A DNA stretch of 64,000 bases from Halochromatium salexigens (GCF_016653295.1 NZ_NHSF01000070.1:62001-126000), one strand, 5' to 3'; numbered from the stretch's first letter, positions 15,276 through 23,976 are shown. Translations and numbers: made by a program. Notes: a model not told the origin generated them from the letters alone.

Positions 15276-15596
15276 ATGCGACTGCCCCACCATGAGCTTG
15301 CCGGACTGCTTGAGCGCAAACTGGTTCTGCCTGGCAGCACCGAAGACAGGTCGGTCTTGCCGCCGCGCCTGCGCGACGTGCTAAATGGGCTCCTCGCCGG
15401 TGAGTCAGAAAAGCAGATTGCGGCGCGACTCGAGCTGAGCCCGCATACGGTTAACCGCCATGTGCAACGCATCTATAAGCGCTATGGGGTCCGCTACAGG
15501 AGTCATCTGATTCAGCGCGTCCTCAGACAGCGCTGGTACCATGAGCCCTACCCCACGAAAACGCCACCGCGGAGGCAACAGGCAACATGGAAATGA
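15276..15596 (+). CDS. LuxR-type helix-turn-helix protein, possibly truncated
   Basis: The 106-residue product contains a GerE/LuxR DNA-binding domain: LPPRLRDVLNGLLAGESEKQIAARLELSPHTVNRHVQRIYKRYGVRYRSHL spans residues 28-80, with the recognition helix around SPHTVNRHV. No sensor domain precedes it. A different frame just upstream (15158-15295) encodes MSHFAALEDPRSPTQ and a helical stretch that ends where this frame begins, so the two could be parts of one gene separated by a frameshift. No ribosome-binding site is seen at 15276. The DNA-binding assignment is firm; the gene limits are not. Confidence 0.65.
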   Translation: MRLPHHELAGLLERKLVLPGSTEDRSVLPPRLRDVLNGLLAGESEKQIAARLELSPHTVNRHVQRIYKRYGVRYRSHLIQRVLRQRWYHEPYPTKTPPRRQQATWK

Positions 15597-15922
15597 CAGG
15601 CACGATCACGCAGGTACTGCCCGAGAAGAGCGGCACCTCGGCGCGCGGCCCCTGGCGCAAGCAGGAGTACGTGCTCGAACTCCCCGGCGACTTTCCGAAA
15701 CAGGTCTGCTTCATGGTCTGGGGCGATCGCATCGATCAGTTCGGCATCCGCGAGGGGCAGGAACTGACCGTCAGCTTCGACCTCGAGAGCCGCGAGTACA
15801 ACGGGCGTTGGTACACTGATGTGAAAGCCTGGCGCATCGCACCAGTCGGCGGTGCCGGCGAGCCCGGCGACGATCGAGTCCGCGATGAGCCGCCACCCTT
15901 CGATGACGAACCACCCTTCTAA
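15587..15922 (+). CDS. DUF3127 OB-fold-like protein with SSB-like acidic tail
   Basis: The 111-residue protein matches the DUF3127 family: a compact beta-rich domain with GTITQVLPEK, GPWRKQEYVLEL, FMVWGDRID and SFDLESREYNGRWYTDVKAWRI (residues 4-83). A short linker leads to an acidic proline-rich tail ending FDDEPPF. Single-stranded DNA-binding proteins end in a similar acidic phenylalanine-terminated tip that recruits DNA-repair proteins, so a single-strand nucleic-acid role is suggested but not proven. GGAGG at about 15570 precedes the ATG. The start lies inside the 3' end of the LuxR-type gene, a 10-base overlap. Confidence 0.75.
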   Translation: MEMTGTITQVLPEKSGTSARGPWRKQEYVLELPGDFPKQVCFMVWGDRIDQFGIREGQELTVSFDLESREYNGRWYTDVKAWRIAPVGGAGEPGDDRVRDEPPPFDDEPPF

Positions 15923-16239
15923 GCCGCCCGCGCGACCGAGGTCGCTTGCATCATAGAGCACTGGCTGGACGCAGCCTCAACAAGGCCACGGCCACGCATC
16001 CCGAGCGCTTGCCCGCCACCTTGGCCCAAGCGCGGGAATGTTTGACCGGACGCGCCCAAGACGCGATCAGCCTCCTGGCCAAGGCCGAGGCTTTCTTGCA
16101 TTAACCCCAGCCCCTTATTTAAGCTGGTCGCTACCAGCGAGCGCCCTTGCGTGCGGCATCTATGGAAACCCAGCATCAAACCATCGCAGCGCTGAGGCCG
16201 CAGACGCACCTCGAGCCGACTCAACGACACGAGTGATCT
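15923..16239. other. Intergenic stretch with an unassigned open segment
   Basis: The 317 bases before the GH13 gene contain no recognisable complete gene. A plus-frame segment at 15961-16104 reads like a helical C-terminus (SLNKATATHPERL, then ECLTGRAQDAISLLAKAEAF) and stops at TAA 16102-16104. It has no start codon or ribosome-binding site and I cannot name its family. It may be the end of a lost gene. The remainder to 16239 shows nothing specific. Confidence 0.3.
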
Positions 16240-17994
16240 ATGTCTCAACAACAGCCCATCAGTCAAACGCTGCCCACCGGGGTGATGCTCAACGCCTACC
16301 CCGACAGCATCGGCGGGCGACTCTCCGACATCGTCGCCGTGCTGAAACGCCCGGAGTTCAAAGATACCTTTTCTTTGTTCTACATCCTGCCGACCTTCTT
16401 CAACAGCGACCTCGACCGCGGATTCTCGATCATTGACTACGGGCTCAATGAGGAGCTGGTCACGCCCGAGGATCTCGCCGAGCTGCATAAGCTCAATATC
16501 AACTTTAAGCTCGACCTGGTATTGAACCACCTCTCGGTGCAGTCGCATCAGTTCCAGGATCTGATCGAGCACGGCAACGAGTCGCCGTACAAGGATTTCT
16601 TCGTCGACTGGAACGAATTCTGGCACGAGCACGGCACCGAGGGACCGGATGGGACCATCATCCCGACCGAGGAGTACCTGCAGAAGCTGTTCATGCGCAA
16701 GCCCGGGCTGCCGATCCTCAAGGTGCGCTTCCCGGACGGCTCGGATCGCCTGTACTGGAACACCTTCTATCAGGATGTCAGCTACCAGGAACTCGAGCCC
16801 GAGGATCTTACCGAGGTCGAGGGTATCTCCGCAGACGATGCCCCGGCAGTCGCCTCGCTCGTCAATCAAGCCATCGCCGCCAAAACCGATCCGGCGGCGA
16901 TCGATCTCGATGGCTATTCCGAACATAAGGATGCCATCCTCGGCGTGATCGAGCGTAAGCGCCAGTATCTTGGACAGATGGATCTCAACGCCCGCTCCGA
17001 GCAGGTCTGGAGCTTCTACGAGGAAACCCTGAAGCGGCTGCGTGACTATGGCGCCAAGATCATCCGCTTGGATGCCTTTGCCTATCTGCACAAAGTGCCG
17101 GGTGAACCCAACTTCTTTAACCGTCCCGGCACCTGGGACTACCTCGAACGACTGAAGCGCATCGCTGAGGCCAACGACCTCATCGTCTTCCCCGAGATCC
17201 ACGCCGAGTATGGCACCGGGCTGCATGAAGAGGTGGCCAGCAAGGGCTTTCCGATCTACGACTTCTTCTTTCCCGGTCTGGTCATCGACGCGCTCGAGCG
17301 CGGCACCAATCAGGCACTGCTGCGCTGGATCGACGAGATCCGCGCCAAGGGCCTGCAGACCATCAACATGCTCGGCTGCCACGACGGCATCCCCTTGCTG
17401 GACCTACGCGGCAAGGCCGAGGCCGGCAGCTTCCGCGAAGGGCTGCTGGATGAGGAGCAGATCGAGGCGACCATGGCCCGCGTCACCGAGCGCGGCGGAC
17501 GGGTGAAGAACCTCTATGGGCCGGATGGGCGCAAGATTGCCTACTACCAGATCAATGCCACCTTCTTCAGCGCCCTCGGCGAAGACGAGCAGAAACTCCT
17601 GATGGCGCGCGCCATCCAGCTCTTCATGCCGGGCATTCCGCAGATCTGGTATCTGGATCTGTTCGCCGGCAAGAACGACTACGAAGCCGCCGATCGCGGC
17701 GGTGCGGCCGGCCACAAGGAGATCAATCGCACCAATCTCTCGCTCGAGGACGTCGAAGCGGGGCTTAAGCGGCTCGTCGTGCGCGACCAGCTCAAATTGC
17801 TGCAACTGCGTAACACCTGCCCTGCGTTCCGTGGCGATTTCGAGGTCCATCCAACCGAGGAGCATCACTTGCGCATCAGTTGGCACAACGGCGACAGCCT
17901 GGCGACGCTGGAGGCGGATCTGCGCAACAGCAGCTTCCATCTCTGCGTCCGTGACGGCAAGGGCGACGAGCAACGACTCTCGTTCGAGCGCTGA
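16240..17994 (+). CDS. GH13 subfamily 18 sugar phosphorylase (sucrose phosphorylase-like)
   Basis: Family GH13_18 enzymes reversibly phosphorolyse alpha-glucosides (sucrose, sucrose-6-phosphate, glucosylglycerol or glucosylglycerate), giving glucose-1-phosphate. The 584-residue protein has the barrel N-terminus GVMLNAYPDSIGG, the loop LVLNHLSVQSHQFQD, the nucleophile in IIRLDAFAYLHK, the acid/base Glu in FPEIHAEYG and the third acid in LGCHDGIPLLD. The late motif MPGIPQIWYLDLFAGKND is also typical. Between the B-domain and the nucleophile there is an extra segment of roughly 60 residues (around ISADDAPAVASLV to IERKRQYLG) not present in classic sucrose phosphorylases. The acceptor specificity is undetermined. 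It may act with the SPP-like phosphatase at 22112 in handling a compatible solute. Confidence 0.85.
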   Translation: MSQQQPISQTLPTGVMLNAYPDSIGGRLSDIVAVLKRPEFKDTFSLFYILPTFFNSDLDRGFSIIDYGLNEELVTPEDLAELHKLNINFKLDLVLNHLSVQSHQFQDLIEHGNESPYKDFFVDWNEFWHEHGTEGPDGTIIPTEEYLQKLFMRKPGLPILKVRFPDGSDRLYWNTFYQDVSYQELEPEDLTEVEGISADDAPAVASLVNQAIAAKTDPAAIDLDGYSEHKDAILGVIERKRQYLGQMDLNARSEQVWSFYEETLKRLRDYGAKIIRLDAFAYLHKVPGEPNFFNRPGTWDYLERLKRIAEANDLIVFPEIHAEYGTGLHEEVASKGFPIYDFFFPGLVIDALERGTNQALLRWIDEIRAKGLQTINMLGCHDGIPLLDLRGKAEAGSFREGLLDEEQIEATMARVTERGGRVKNLYGPDGRKIAYYQINATFFSALGEDEQKLLMARAIQLFMPGIPQIWYLDLFAGKNDYEAADRGGAAGHKEINRTNLSLEDVEAGLKRLVVRDQLKLLQLRNTCPAFRGDFEVHPTEEHHLRISWHNGDSLATLEADLRNSSFHLCVRDGKGDEQRLSFER

Positions 17995-18115
17995 GATCAG
18001 GGCCGAACACCGACGGGCGGAGGGGAGGCAGGGACGCCAACAGCCCCGTCTGCTCGGCGAATCCGCATGACTCTGCGACTCGGTGCCTGTCAAGGACGAC
18101 ACAGCCGTTTATGGC

Positions 18116-18121
18116 TATAAT
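18116..18121 (+). promoter_or_regulatory. -10 hexamer before the REC-CheC-DGC operon
   Basis: TATAAT lies 68 bases before the ATG of the receiver gene. The best -35 at 17-base spacing (18093-18098) matches only three positions of TTGACA, so the promoter call is tentative. Confidence 0.4.
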
Positions 18122-18189
18122 CGCAGTTCAAAGCCCAAGATTAAAAAGACTCCGCCAGGTTACGACCCACACCCAATCGTCTGTTTTTT

Positions 18190-18555
18190 ATGAAGCTGCT
18201 CGTCGTCGATGACTCGCGCATGGCCCGGCGCTTACTCATTGGTCTTCTTCGTGAGACCGGCTTTCAAGACGCTGACATCCTCCAGGGGGAACATGGCGAG
18301 GAAGGCGTGATGCTATGGCGTGAGCATCACCCAGACCTTATTTTTCTCGACCTGACGATGCCGGTGATGGATGGCTTCAAAGCCCTTCAAGCGATCCGCG
18401 CCCACGACCTCAAAACCCCCATCCTCGTGGTCTCGGCTGATGTGCAGTCGCGGGCCGTGTCCAGGGTCATGGCCGATGGCGCCGATGGCTTCATCGACAA
18501 ATCAGCGTTACAGAACGAGCTGGAAGGTCATCTGCGACGACTGGGGTTTCTTTGA
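18190..18555 (+). CDS. Stand-alone CheY-like response regulator
   Basis: The 121-residue protein is a single receiver domain. It has the acidic pair in LLVVDDSRMARR (Asp7, Asp8), the phosphoacceptor in LIFLDLTMPVMDG (Asp54), the switch Ser in ILVVSADV and the invariant Lys in GFIDKSALQ. There is no output domain, so it must act by protein contact. Its stop overlaps the start of the CheC-like gene by one base (TGATG), implying translational coupling. The partner phosphatase and cyclase downstream suggest that its phosphorylation state is reset or read within this operon. Confidence 0.9.
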   Translation: MKLLVVDDSRMARRLLIGLLRETGFQDADILQGEHGEEGVMLWREHHPDLIFLDLTMPVMDGFKALQAIRAHDLKTPILVVSADVQSRAVSRVMADGADGFIDKSALQNELEGHLRRLGFL

Positions 18556-19169
18556 TGGAACGCCTCGATGACGATCAGCTCGACTGTCTTAGAGAACTCA
18601 TCAACGTCGCTTCTGGCAAGGCCACGGCGCGCATCGCCGACATCATGGGCGCCTTTGCCACCATGCGTCCACCACTCATCGCCCTGATCGATACCCACAG
18701 CTTCCACGGCATCCTGCGCGATGCTTGCGCGCCGAGCGAGGGCTGTTACCTCGCCCGACAAGTGTTCCGCGGCGATGTCAGCGGCGAGGTGATCTTCCTA
18801 CTCGATAACACCTCCGCAGCCAATATCGCCGCTTACCTCGAAGCCCAGTTGGACGGAGACAGCAATGATAACCACGACGACGTCTTGCTGGAGTTGAGCA
18901 ACATCGTCACCGCAGCGATGATGCGCGAGCTGGGCGCGCAGATGGAAGCGCACGTTACCCTCGGTGAGCCCGATCTCCAACACTTCAGCGCCATACCTCT
19001 CGCCGAGGCGCCGGCCACCGCTCATTTCGATTATGTCGTCAAGATCGAAACCCTCATCGACTTTGCCGAACAGCACATCCGCGGGCGCATCTTCATCTTG
19101 ACGCACAGCCAGTGTTTCGATTGGATTCGATGCAGCCTGAATCGAGTGCTCGACGAACTACCCCACTGA
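18555..19169 (+). CDS. CheC-like phosphatase
   Basis: The 204-residue protein resembles the CheC/CheX/FliY family, which dephosphorylates CheY-type receivers. Two copies of the family E-x-x-N active-site motif are visible: ELIN at residues 14-17 (in LRELINVASGKAT) and ELSN at 113-116 (in LLELSNIVTAAMM), at the positions expected for the two pseudo-symmetric halves. It is translationally coupled to the receiver gene upstream and ends in another TGATG junction with the diguanylate cyclase gene. The likely substrate is the phosphorylated upstream receiver (inference from context). Confidence 0.82.
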   Translation: MERLDDDQLDCLRELINVASGKATARIADIMGAFATMRPPLIALIDTHSFHGILRDACAPSEGCYLARQVFRGDVSGEVIFLLDNTSAANIAAYLEAQLDGDSNDNHDDVLLELSNIVTAAMMRELGAQMEAHVTLGEPDLQHFSAIPLAEAPATAHFDYVVKIETLIDFAEQHIRGRIFILTHSQCFDWIRCSLNRVLDELPH

Positions 19170-20407
19170 TGCAATCGATCGCGGATCAACTCTCCAGCGG
19201 CATCCTGATCGTTGATCCTGAGCTGACAGTGCTCGCATGGAACCGTTGGATGACCGAGCATGCGGAGATCGACTCGGAGACAGCCATCGGTCAACGCCTT
19301 GAGACCTTGTTTCCGGATTTGCCCGTGGCGACCCTAAGGCGGCGCGTGAAAGCGGCATTGCAACTGCAATCGCCCTCATACCTACAGCCGCGCAAAGGTT
19401 ATCTGTTCCCGGTCACGCTGGATCGCATCATCGACTCGCATTTCGCGTACATGCAACAGCGTATACGCATCCTCCCGGATGAGAACGAGCCACATAACGC
19501 CATTATCGTAGTCGATGATGTCACCGCCACTCGCGAGGCCGAGGCCCGGGCCGCCGTGGCGGCAAAGGCATCGCAGCGCTACCTTGAGCTGATCGACCAC
19601 AATGTGATGACCCTCGGCGTCGATGACGATGGGCACGTGACCCGCGCTAGTTCCGCACTTCTCCAAGCCAGCGGCTGGAATGCCGAGACCCTCTGCGGCA
19701 CCCCGCTCGACGCGCTCGGTCTTGGACAACTCGAGGCACACCAGAAGGCCGCCGATGACAAGCTCCCGGAATGCCCCGTGCTGCGCGCCGACGGCAGCAC
19801 ACTCTGGGTGCGGGTGCGCAAGGCACAGGGACTGGAAGACGAAGAGGGATACGAGCACTATCTCGTCTTGCAGGACATCAGCCTGCAAAAGGAGATTCAG
19901 GCCCTCTCGGAGCGCGATGCCCTCACCGGCGCTTACAATCGCATGAAGTTCGATCAACTGCTGCAGGCGGCCATCTCGGCCGAAGAACGCTATGGCCAGC
20001 AATTTGCCGTGATCCTCTGCGATATCGACTACTTCAAGCGGATCAACGATAACCACGGCCATCTTGCCGGTGACAGCGTGCTAAAGCAGTTCACCGCGTT
20101 ACTACGGACGCAGACCCGCTTGAGCGACCAACTCGCGCGCTGGGGCGGAGAAGAGTTCGTCGTGCTGCTGCCGATAGTCAATACACAGGATGCCGCCGCT
20201 GCTGCGGAAAAGCTGCGTCAAGCCATCGCCACGGAAAACTGGCCACCCATCGGTAAACTCAGCGCCAGCTTCGGTGTTGCCTTTCATGCGCCGAACGAGT
20301 CCGCCGATTCGCTCCTTGATCGAGCTGACGTTGCCCTTTACCGGGCCAAGGAAGAGGGCCGCAATCGCGTCTGCATTGCCGAACCAGCGGATAGCGAGCG
20401 AGACTGA
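19169..20407 (+). CDS. PAS-GGDEF diguanylate cyclase
   Basis: This enzyme would make cyclic di-GMP from two GTP. An N-terminal PAS domain starts at once (ADQLSSGILIVDPELTVLAWN), a second PAS follows (YLELIDHNVMTLGVDDDGHV), and the C-terminal GGDEF domain contains DALTGAYNR, ILCDIDYFKRINDNHGH and the active-site loop RWGGEEFVVLLP. Length from this start is 412 residues. An RxxD inhibitory site five residues before GGEEF is not evident (TRLSDQLARWGGEEF has RLSD, which could serve). The ATG at 19169 is chosen because it overlaps the preceding stop as TGATG, as at the upstream junction; ATG 19130 is an alternative. Confidence 0.9.
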   Translation: MQSIADQLSSGILIVDPELTVLAWNRWMTEHAEIDSETAIGQRLETLFPDLPVATLRRRVKAALQLQSPSYLQPRKGYLFPVTLDRIIDSHFAYMQQRIRILPDENEPHNAIIVVDDVTATREAEARAAVAAKASQRYLELIDHNVMTLGVDDDGHVTRASSALLQASGWNAETLCGTPLDALGLGQLEAHQKAADDKLPECPVLRADGSTLWVRVRKAQGLEDEEGYEHYLVLQDISLQKEIQALSERDALTGAYNRMKFDQLLQAAISAEERYGQQFAVILCDIDYFKRINDNHGHLAGDSVLKQFTALLRTQTRLSDQLARWGGEEFVVLLPIVNTQDAAAAAEKLRQAIATENWPPIGKLSASFGVAFHAPNESADSLLDRADVALYRAKEEGRNRVCIAEPADSERD

Positions 20408-20860
20408 CCACCGCCGGAAAGAAGACAACGCTGCAACGCAACAGAGCGGTCAGCAGCGCGTCTTCAGCGGGCTGAATGGGCATTGGGAATGGCTGCGGCC
20501 TGTTCCCCTCTCCTGGGGCCGGCTACTGGACCGCGAACCAGATCGCCAGTCTCTTCGAGGTCACCCCCTACATCAACGCGGCCTATCTTCCGGTCTTCCG
20601 GCTGGGTTTACCGTCGCAGCGGTGATCCTGCTATCCAGAAGACGGTAAGGATACCGAAACATTGATGCGATATGCCGATCGCGCAATGTATGGAGCCAAG
20701 AAGACAGAGGCCGCTCAACACCCACCGCGCTCGGTTTAGTCGGTCGCCCCAGCCCGGCGGCGCTCCACGCCCAACGCGGCTCGCAATCGAAGCTGCATCA
20801 CGTTTCGGCAGGCGACGATCGTCACTGCGTTCAAAATCGGGCCAGGGGTAAAGTGGTTCG
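20408..20860. other. Intergenic stretch with degenerate sequence
   Basis: The 453 bases downstream of the cyclase gene hold no intact gene. The only recognisable content is a GGDEF-domain relic listed separately at 20632-20739. Upstream of it an open stretch (about 20490-20630) translates to readable protein-like sequence (YWTANQIASLF) that I cannot assign. Confidence 0.4.
20632..20739 (+). pseudogene. C-terminal relic of a GGDEF domain
   Basis: The 35 codons before the TAG at 20737-20739 read YPEDGKDTETLMRYADRAMY and continue GAKKTEA. This is the typical end of a diguanylate cyclase domain (YP.DG.d...L...AD.AMY.AK). The frame is closed immediately upstream by a TGA and there is no catalytic loop. 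It is therefore the stump of a second cyclase gene, not part of the intact cyclase that ends at 20407. Confidence 0.7.
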
Positions 20861-21742
20861 ATGATCACCTCTATTGCCACAACAACCCTGGTGACGCTGG
20901 CGCTGCTCGCGGTGCTGGCCGCAAGCCTGATTCCGCTTGGCGTCCACCTCGGCTTTCGGGCACCGCGTGTGCCTGCAACACGCTCACCGGCGGCTCTCGG
21001 GCTTGCCTTCGAGACTGTCCGCATTCTCACCGTTCGCGGCCGCACGCTAACCGGGTGGCTGTTGCCGGCAGCCGATGCCACACGGACGGTCATCATCCTG
21101 CACGGCTGGGGCAGCAATGCCGAGCAGATGTTGCCGCTCGCACAGCCATTGCATCAGGCGGAGTTCAACGTGCTGCTGTTCGATGCGCGCAATCATGGCG
21201 CGAGCGATGGCGACAGCTTCTCCTCGCTGCCGCGCTTTGCCGAGGATCTAGGCGCGGCCATCACTTGGCTGCGGCAACAACATCCGTCGTGCTCGACGCG
21301 GATCGCGGTGCTAGGGCATTCGGTCGGTGCCGGCGCCGCGCTGTTTGAAGCCACGCGCAATCCGCACATCAACGCGGTGATCAGCATCGGCGCCTTCGCC
21401 GACCCGGCCCAGCTCACCGAGCGGTATCTGGCGCGGCTGCATCTACCGCGCTTTGTGGTGGAACTGACCAAGCGCTATGTCGAATGGGTGATCGGCTACC
21501 GGTTCGCGACCATCGCCCCGGTCAATAGCATCCGCCGCGTTCCCTGCCCGGTGCTGCTGGTCCATGGCGATCACGATCAGACCGTGCCGATCGAGGACGC
21601 CAAACGCCTCGCCGCAGCCGCTGATCCGGCGCGGGTGCGGCTGTTCGTAGTGGCTGGCGCTGGCCATGATTCGGTCGACAAGATCGAGGCCCATGCCGAT
21701 GCGTTGCTGACGTTTCTTGGGGCAGCATGGTGGGCGACTTGA
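20861..21742 (+). CDS. Membrane-anchored alpha/beta hydrolase
   Basis: The 293-residue protein has one N-terminal hydrophobic segment (residues 7-29) that is either a signal anchor or a signal peptide, then an alpha/beta-hydrolase fold. The oxyanion region is IILHGWGSNAEQ, the nucleophile elbow is VLGHSVGAGAA, and the acid and base lie in LVHGDHDQTVP and VAGAGHDSVD. The order and spacing match the prolyl-oligopeptidase-like / BAAT branch. The substrate is not predictable. It follows a GGDEF relic and has no obvious operon partner. Confidence 0.82.
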   Translation: MITSIATTTLVTLALLAVLAASLIPLGVHLGFRAPRVPATRSPAALGLAFETVRILTVRGRTLTGWLLPAADATRTVIILHGWGSNAEQMLPLAQPLHQAEFNVLLFDARNHGASDGDSFSSLPRFAEDLGAAITWLRQQHPSCSTRIAVLGHSVGAGAALFEATRNPHINAVISIGAFADPAQLTERYLARLHLPRFVVELTKRYVEWVIGYRFATIAPVNSIRRVPCPVLLVHGDHDQTVPIEDAKRLAAAADPARVRLFVVAGAGHDSVDKIEAHADALLTFLGAAWWAT

Positions 21743-21781
21743 AGGACACAGCGTTTGAAGCCTTCAGACGCAGACTCCCTG

Positions 21782-21967
21782 TCAGTCATCGTCACGACAA
21801 ACATTCAAGCGCGCCAGGTCGCCCCAGGCGTTAATTTCGGCCTCGAATTCGATCGGCCGGCAACAGACCGGACAGTCTTCAATATAGCGATGGCTGGCCG
21901 AACCATCGACCGCAGTTGTGATGGTTTCGCCGCAATACGGACATTCCACCAAGGTTTGTTCAAGCAT
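21782..21967 (-). CDS. CPXCG-motif cysteine-rich small protein
   Basis: A 61-residue protein (from the ATG encoding MLEQT) with four cysteines in two pairs, ECPYCGE and DCPVCCRPIEF, probably binding one zinc ion. It matches the widespread small family named for its CPXCG motif, whose function is unknown. The family end is seen in the tail rich in Asp. An ATG two codons upstream is also possible. Confidence 0.8.
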   Translation of the reverse strand: MLEQTLVECPYCGETITTAVDGSASHRYIEDCPVCCRPIEFEAEINAWGDLARLNVCRDDD

Positions 21968-22111
21968 CAACAACCTCCAGGATGAAGAAACGGTGACCTG
22001 GCCGCCAGCGCTGGACAGCCGCCAGCCATTTGACGGGCCTCGGTCGATCTGTCGAAATAGTTCGCAACGGCGCTACGGCGTTCAATGGGATTGAAAAACG
22101 GAGACACCACG

Positions 22112-22924
22112 ATGCGAATCCTTGCGACCGATCTTGACCGAACCCTGCTACCAAACGGCAGTTGGCCTGCGGACCCAGGTGCCATCGAGCTGTTCAACGA
22201 CCTGACCGAACGCCAAGGGATCTTCGTCGTCTACGTCACCGGCCGCAACCTGCGGCTGGCCGAAGCGGCGATCCGTGAGTTCGGCATCCGCCACCCGAAG
22301 GTGCTCATTGGCGATGTGGGCACCTCGATCCGCCGCTTCGAGGACGGTCAGTGGCAGATCGATCAGGCCTGGGTCGACCATGTGAAACAGCTGTGCCCGC
22401 GTTGGGACGCCGCTGCCGTGCGCGAGGCCGTTGCCGACATCGACGGCATGCGCGAGCAGGAGGCCGAACATCTGAGCGCGTTCAAGCAGAGCTACTATGT
22501 CGATCACGCGAACAAGGATGCGGTGATCGCACAGATCACCGAGCGCACCCAGGATCGCTTCGATGAGGTCGCGATCTACAGTTTCGATTCGCAGAGCGGC
22601 GATGGCTTGCTGGATTTCCTACCGAAAGCGGCCACCAAGCAGACCGCGCTCGAATTCCTCGCCGAGCAACTGGGCGTGCCCAAGCAAGAGGTGGTGTTCT
22701 GCGGCGACAGCGGCAACGACATCTTCCCGCTCACCGCCGGCTTCTCGGGCGTGCTGGTGCGCAACGCCGATGAACAGTTGGTCGAGAAGGTGCGCGAGGC
22801 CATGGCCGGGAACCCGAGTCTACGCGCCTACTTCGCCCAGGGCGGCTTCAAGGGATTGAGCGGTTATTACACCAGCGGTGTGCTCGAAGGCGCGCATCAT
22901 TATGGGATATTGGCCGATTCCTGA
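22112..22924 (+). CDS. HAD-IIB phosphatase, sucrose-phosphate phosphatase-like
   Basis: The 270-residue product (from MRILATD) belongs to the HAD superfamily with a type IIB cap, closest in pattern to sucrose-phosphate phosphatases. Motif I is [12 protein letters not shown] (nucleophile Asp and acid Asp), motif II is VVYVTGRN, motif III includes the Lys in [11 protein letters not shown], and motif IV is [12 protein letters not shown]. The cap contains FKQSYYVD. No sucrose-phosphate synthase gene lies beside it. With the GH13_18 phosphorylase 4 kb upstream it suggests synthesis or turnover of sucrose or a glucosyl compatible solute. Starting 9 codons upstream is possible but less likely. Confidence 0.82.
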   Translation: MRILATDLDRTLLPNGSWPADPGAIELFNDLTERQGIFVVYVTGRNLRLAEAAIREFGIRHPKVLIGDVGTSIRRFEDGQWQIDQAWVDHVKQLCPRWDAAAVREAVADIDGMREQEAEHLSAFKQSYYVDHANKDAVIAQITERTQDRFDEVAIYSFDSQSGDGLLDFLPKAATKQTALEFLAEQLGVPKQEVVFCGDSGNDIFPLTAGFSGVLVRNADEQLVEKVREAMAGNPSLRAYFAQGGFKGLSGYYTSGVLEGAHHYGILADS

Positions 22925-23940
22925 CCGGCCTCGGGATACCCCTCAGGATTTTGGCGCTGCCAACGCCAGGCATCGTTGACCATCTGTTCGAGACCGCGCT
23001 CGGCCTGCCAGCCGAGCAGGTCGCGCGCCTGGGTCGGATCGGCATAGCAGGCGGCAATGTCGCCGGGCCGCCGTCCGACGATCCGATACGGCACCGGCCG
23101 GCCGCTTGCGGCCTCGAATGCACCCACCATCTCGAGTACGCTATAGCCCTGCCCGGTGCCGAGATTGCAGGTCAGCAGCCCCGGCGCATCGCGCAAACGC
23201 TCCAGCGCCGCCAGGTGCCCGAGCGCCAGATCCACCACATGGATGTAGTCGCGCACCCCGGTGCCGTCTGGGGTTGGATAATCATCGCCGAAAACCTGCA
23301 GCGCCTCGCGCTTGCCGACCGCAACCTGGGCGATGAACGGCATCAGGTTATTCGGAGTCCCGTTCGGGTCCTCGCCGATGCGGCCGCTCGCATGCGCCCC
23401 GACCGGGTTGAAATAACGCAGTAGCGCGATGTCCCAGCTCGGGTCGGCGCGATACAGATCGCGCAGGATCTCCTCGATGAAGAGCTTGGTGCGGCCATAA
23501 GGATTGGTCGCCGAGAGCGGAAAATCTTCACGAATCGGCACCGTATTCGGATCACCGTAGACCGTGGCCGAGGAGCTGAACACCAAGCGCTTGACGCCCG
23601 CCTCGCGCATCGCCCGACAGAGCGTGAGTGTGCCGACGATGTTGTTGTCGTAGTACTCGAGCGGGAGCGCGCTCGACTCACCGACCGCCTTGAGGCCAGC
23701 GAAATGGATCACGGCATCGAACGCATGCGCGCAGAACACCTGCCCAAGCGCGGCCTCATCGCGCAGATCGGCGTGTACGAAGTCCAGCGCCCGGCCGCTG
23801 ATCTCACGCACCCGTTGCAGCGACTCAGGCTTGCTATTGCTGAGGTTGTCGACCACGACCAGTTCGTGGCCGGCGGCCAGCAGTTCGACGCAGGTGTGGC
23901 TGCCGATATAGCCCGCCCCACCGGTGATCAGGACCTTCAT
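22900..23940 (-). CDS. galE: UDP-glucose 4-epimerase
   Basis: GalE interconverts UDP-glucose and UDP-galactose, using bound NAD. The 346-residue protein has the Rossmann motif [10 protein letters not shown] at the N-terminus, VDNLSNS after beta-2, the catalytic Tyr-Lys in [12 protein letters not shown], and substrate-binding segments [14 protein letters not shown] and [12 protein letters not shown]. Length is normal for the family. It converges with the HAD phosphatase gene, overlapping by 25 bases at the 3' ends. Likely roles are exopolysaccharide or lipopolysaccharide sugar supply. Confidence 0.95.
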   Translation of the reverse strand: MKVLITGGAGYIGSHTCVELLAAGHELVVVDNLSNSKPESLQRVREISGRALDFVHADLRDEAALGQVFCAHAFDAVIHFAGLKAVGESSALPLEYYDNNIVGTLTLCRAMREAGVKRLVFSSSATVYGDPNTVPIREDFPLSATNPYGRTKLFIEEILRDLYRADPSWDIALLRYFNPVGAHASGRIGEDPNGTPNNLMPFIAQVAVGKREALQVFGDDYPTPDGTGVRDYIHVVDLALGHLAALERLRDAPGLLTCNLGTGQGYSVLEMVGAFEAASGRPVPYRIVGRRPGDIAACYADPTQARDLLGWQAERGLEQMVNDAWRWQRQNPEGYPEAGQESANIP

Positions 23941-23976
23941 CCGCGCCTCCTGGCGACAGGGGCGCCGCTCACGCAG

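Noticed and set aside
15919-17382. 487-codon minus-strand frame
   Set aside because: Antisense of the GH13 phosphorylase, whose catalytic motifs are intact on the plus strand.
20608-21117. 169-codon minus-strand frame over the hydrolase start and GGDEF relic
   Set aside because: Overlaps the intact hydrolase gene on the other strand and shows no recognisable motif.
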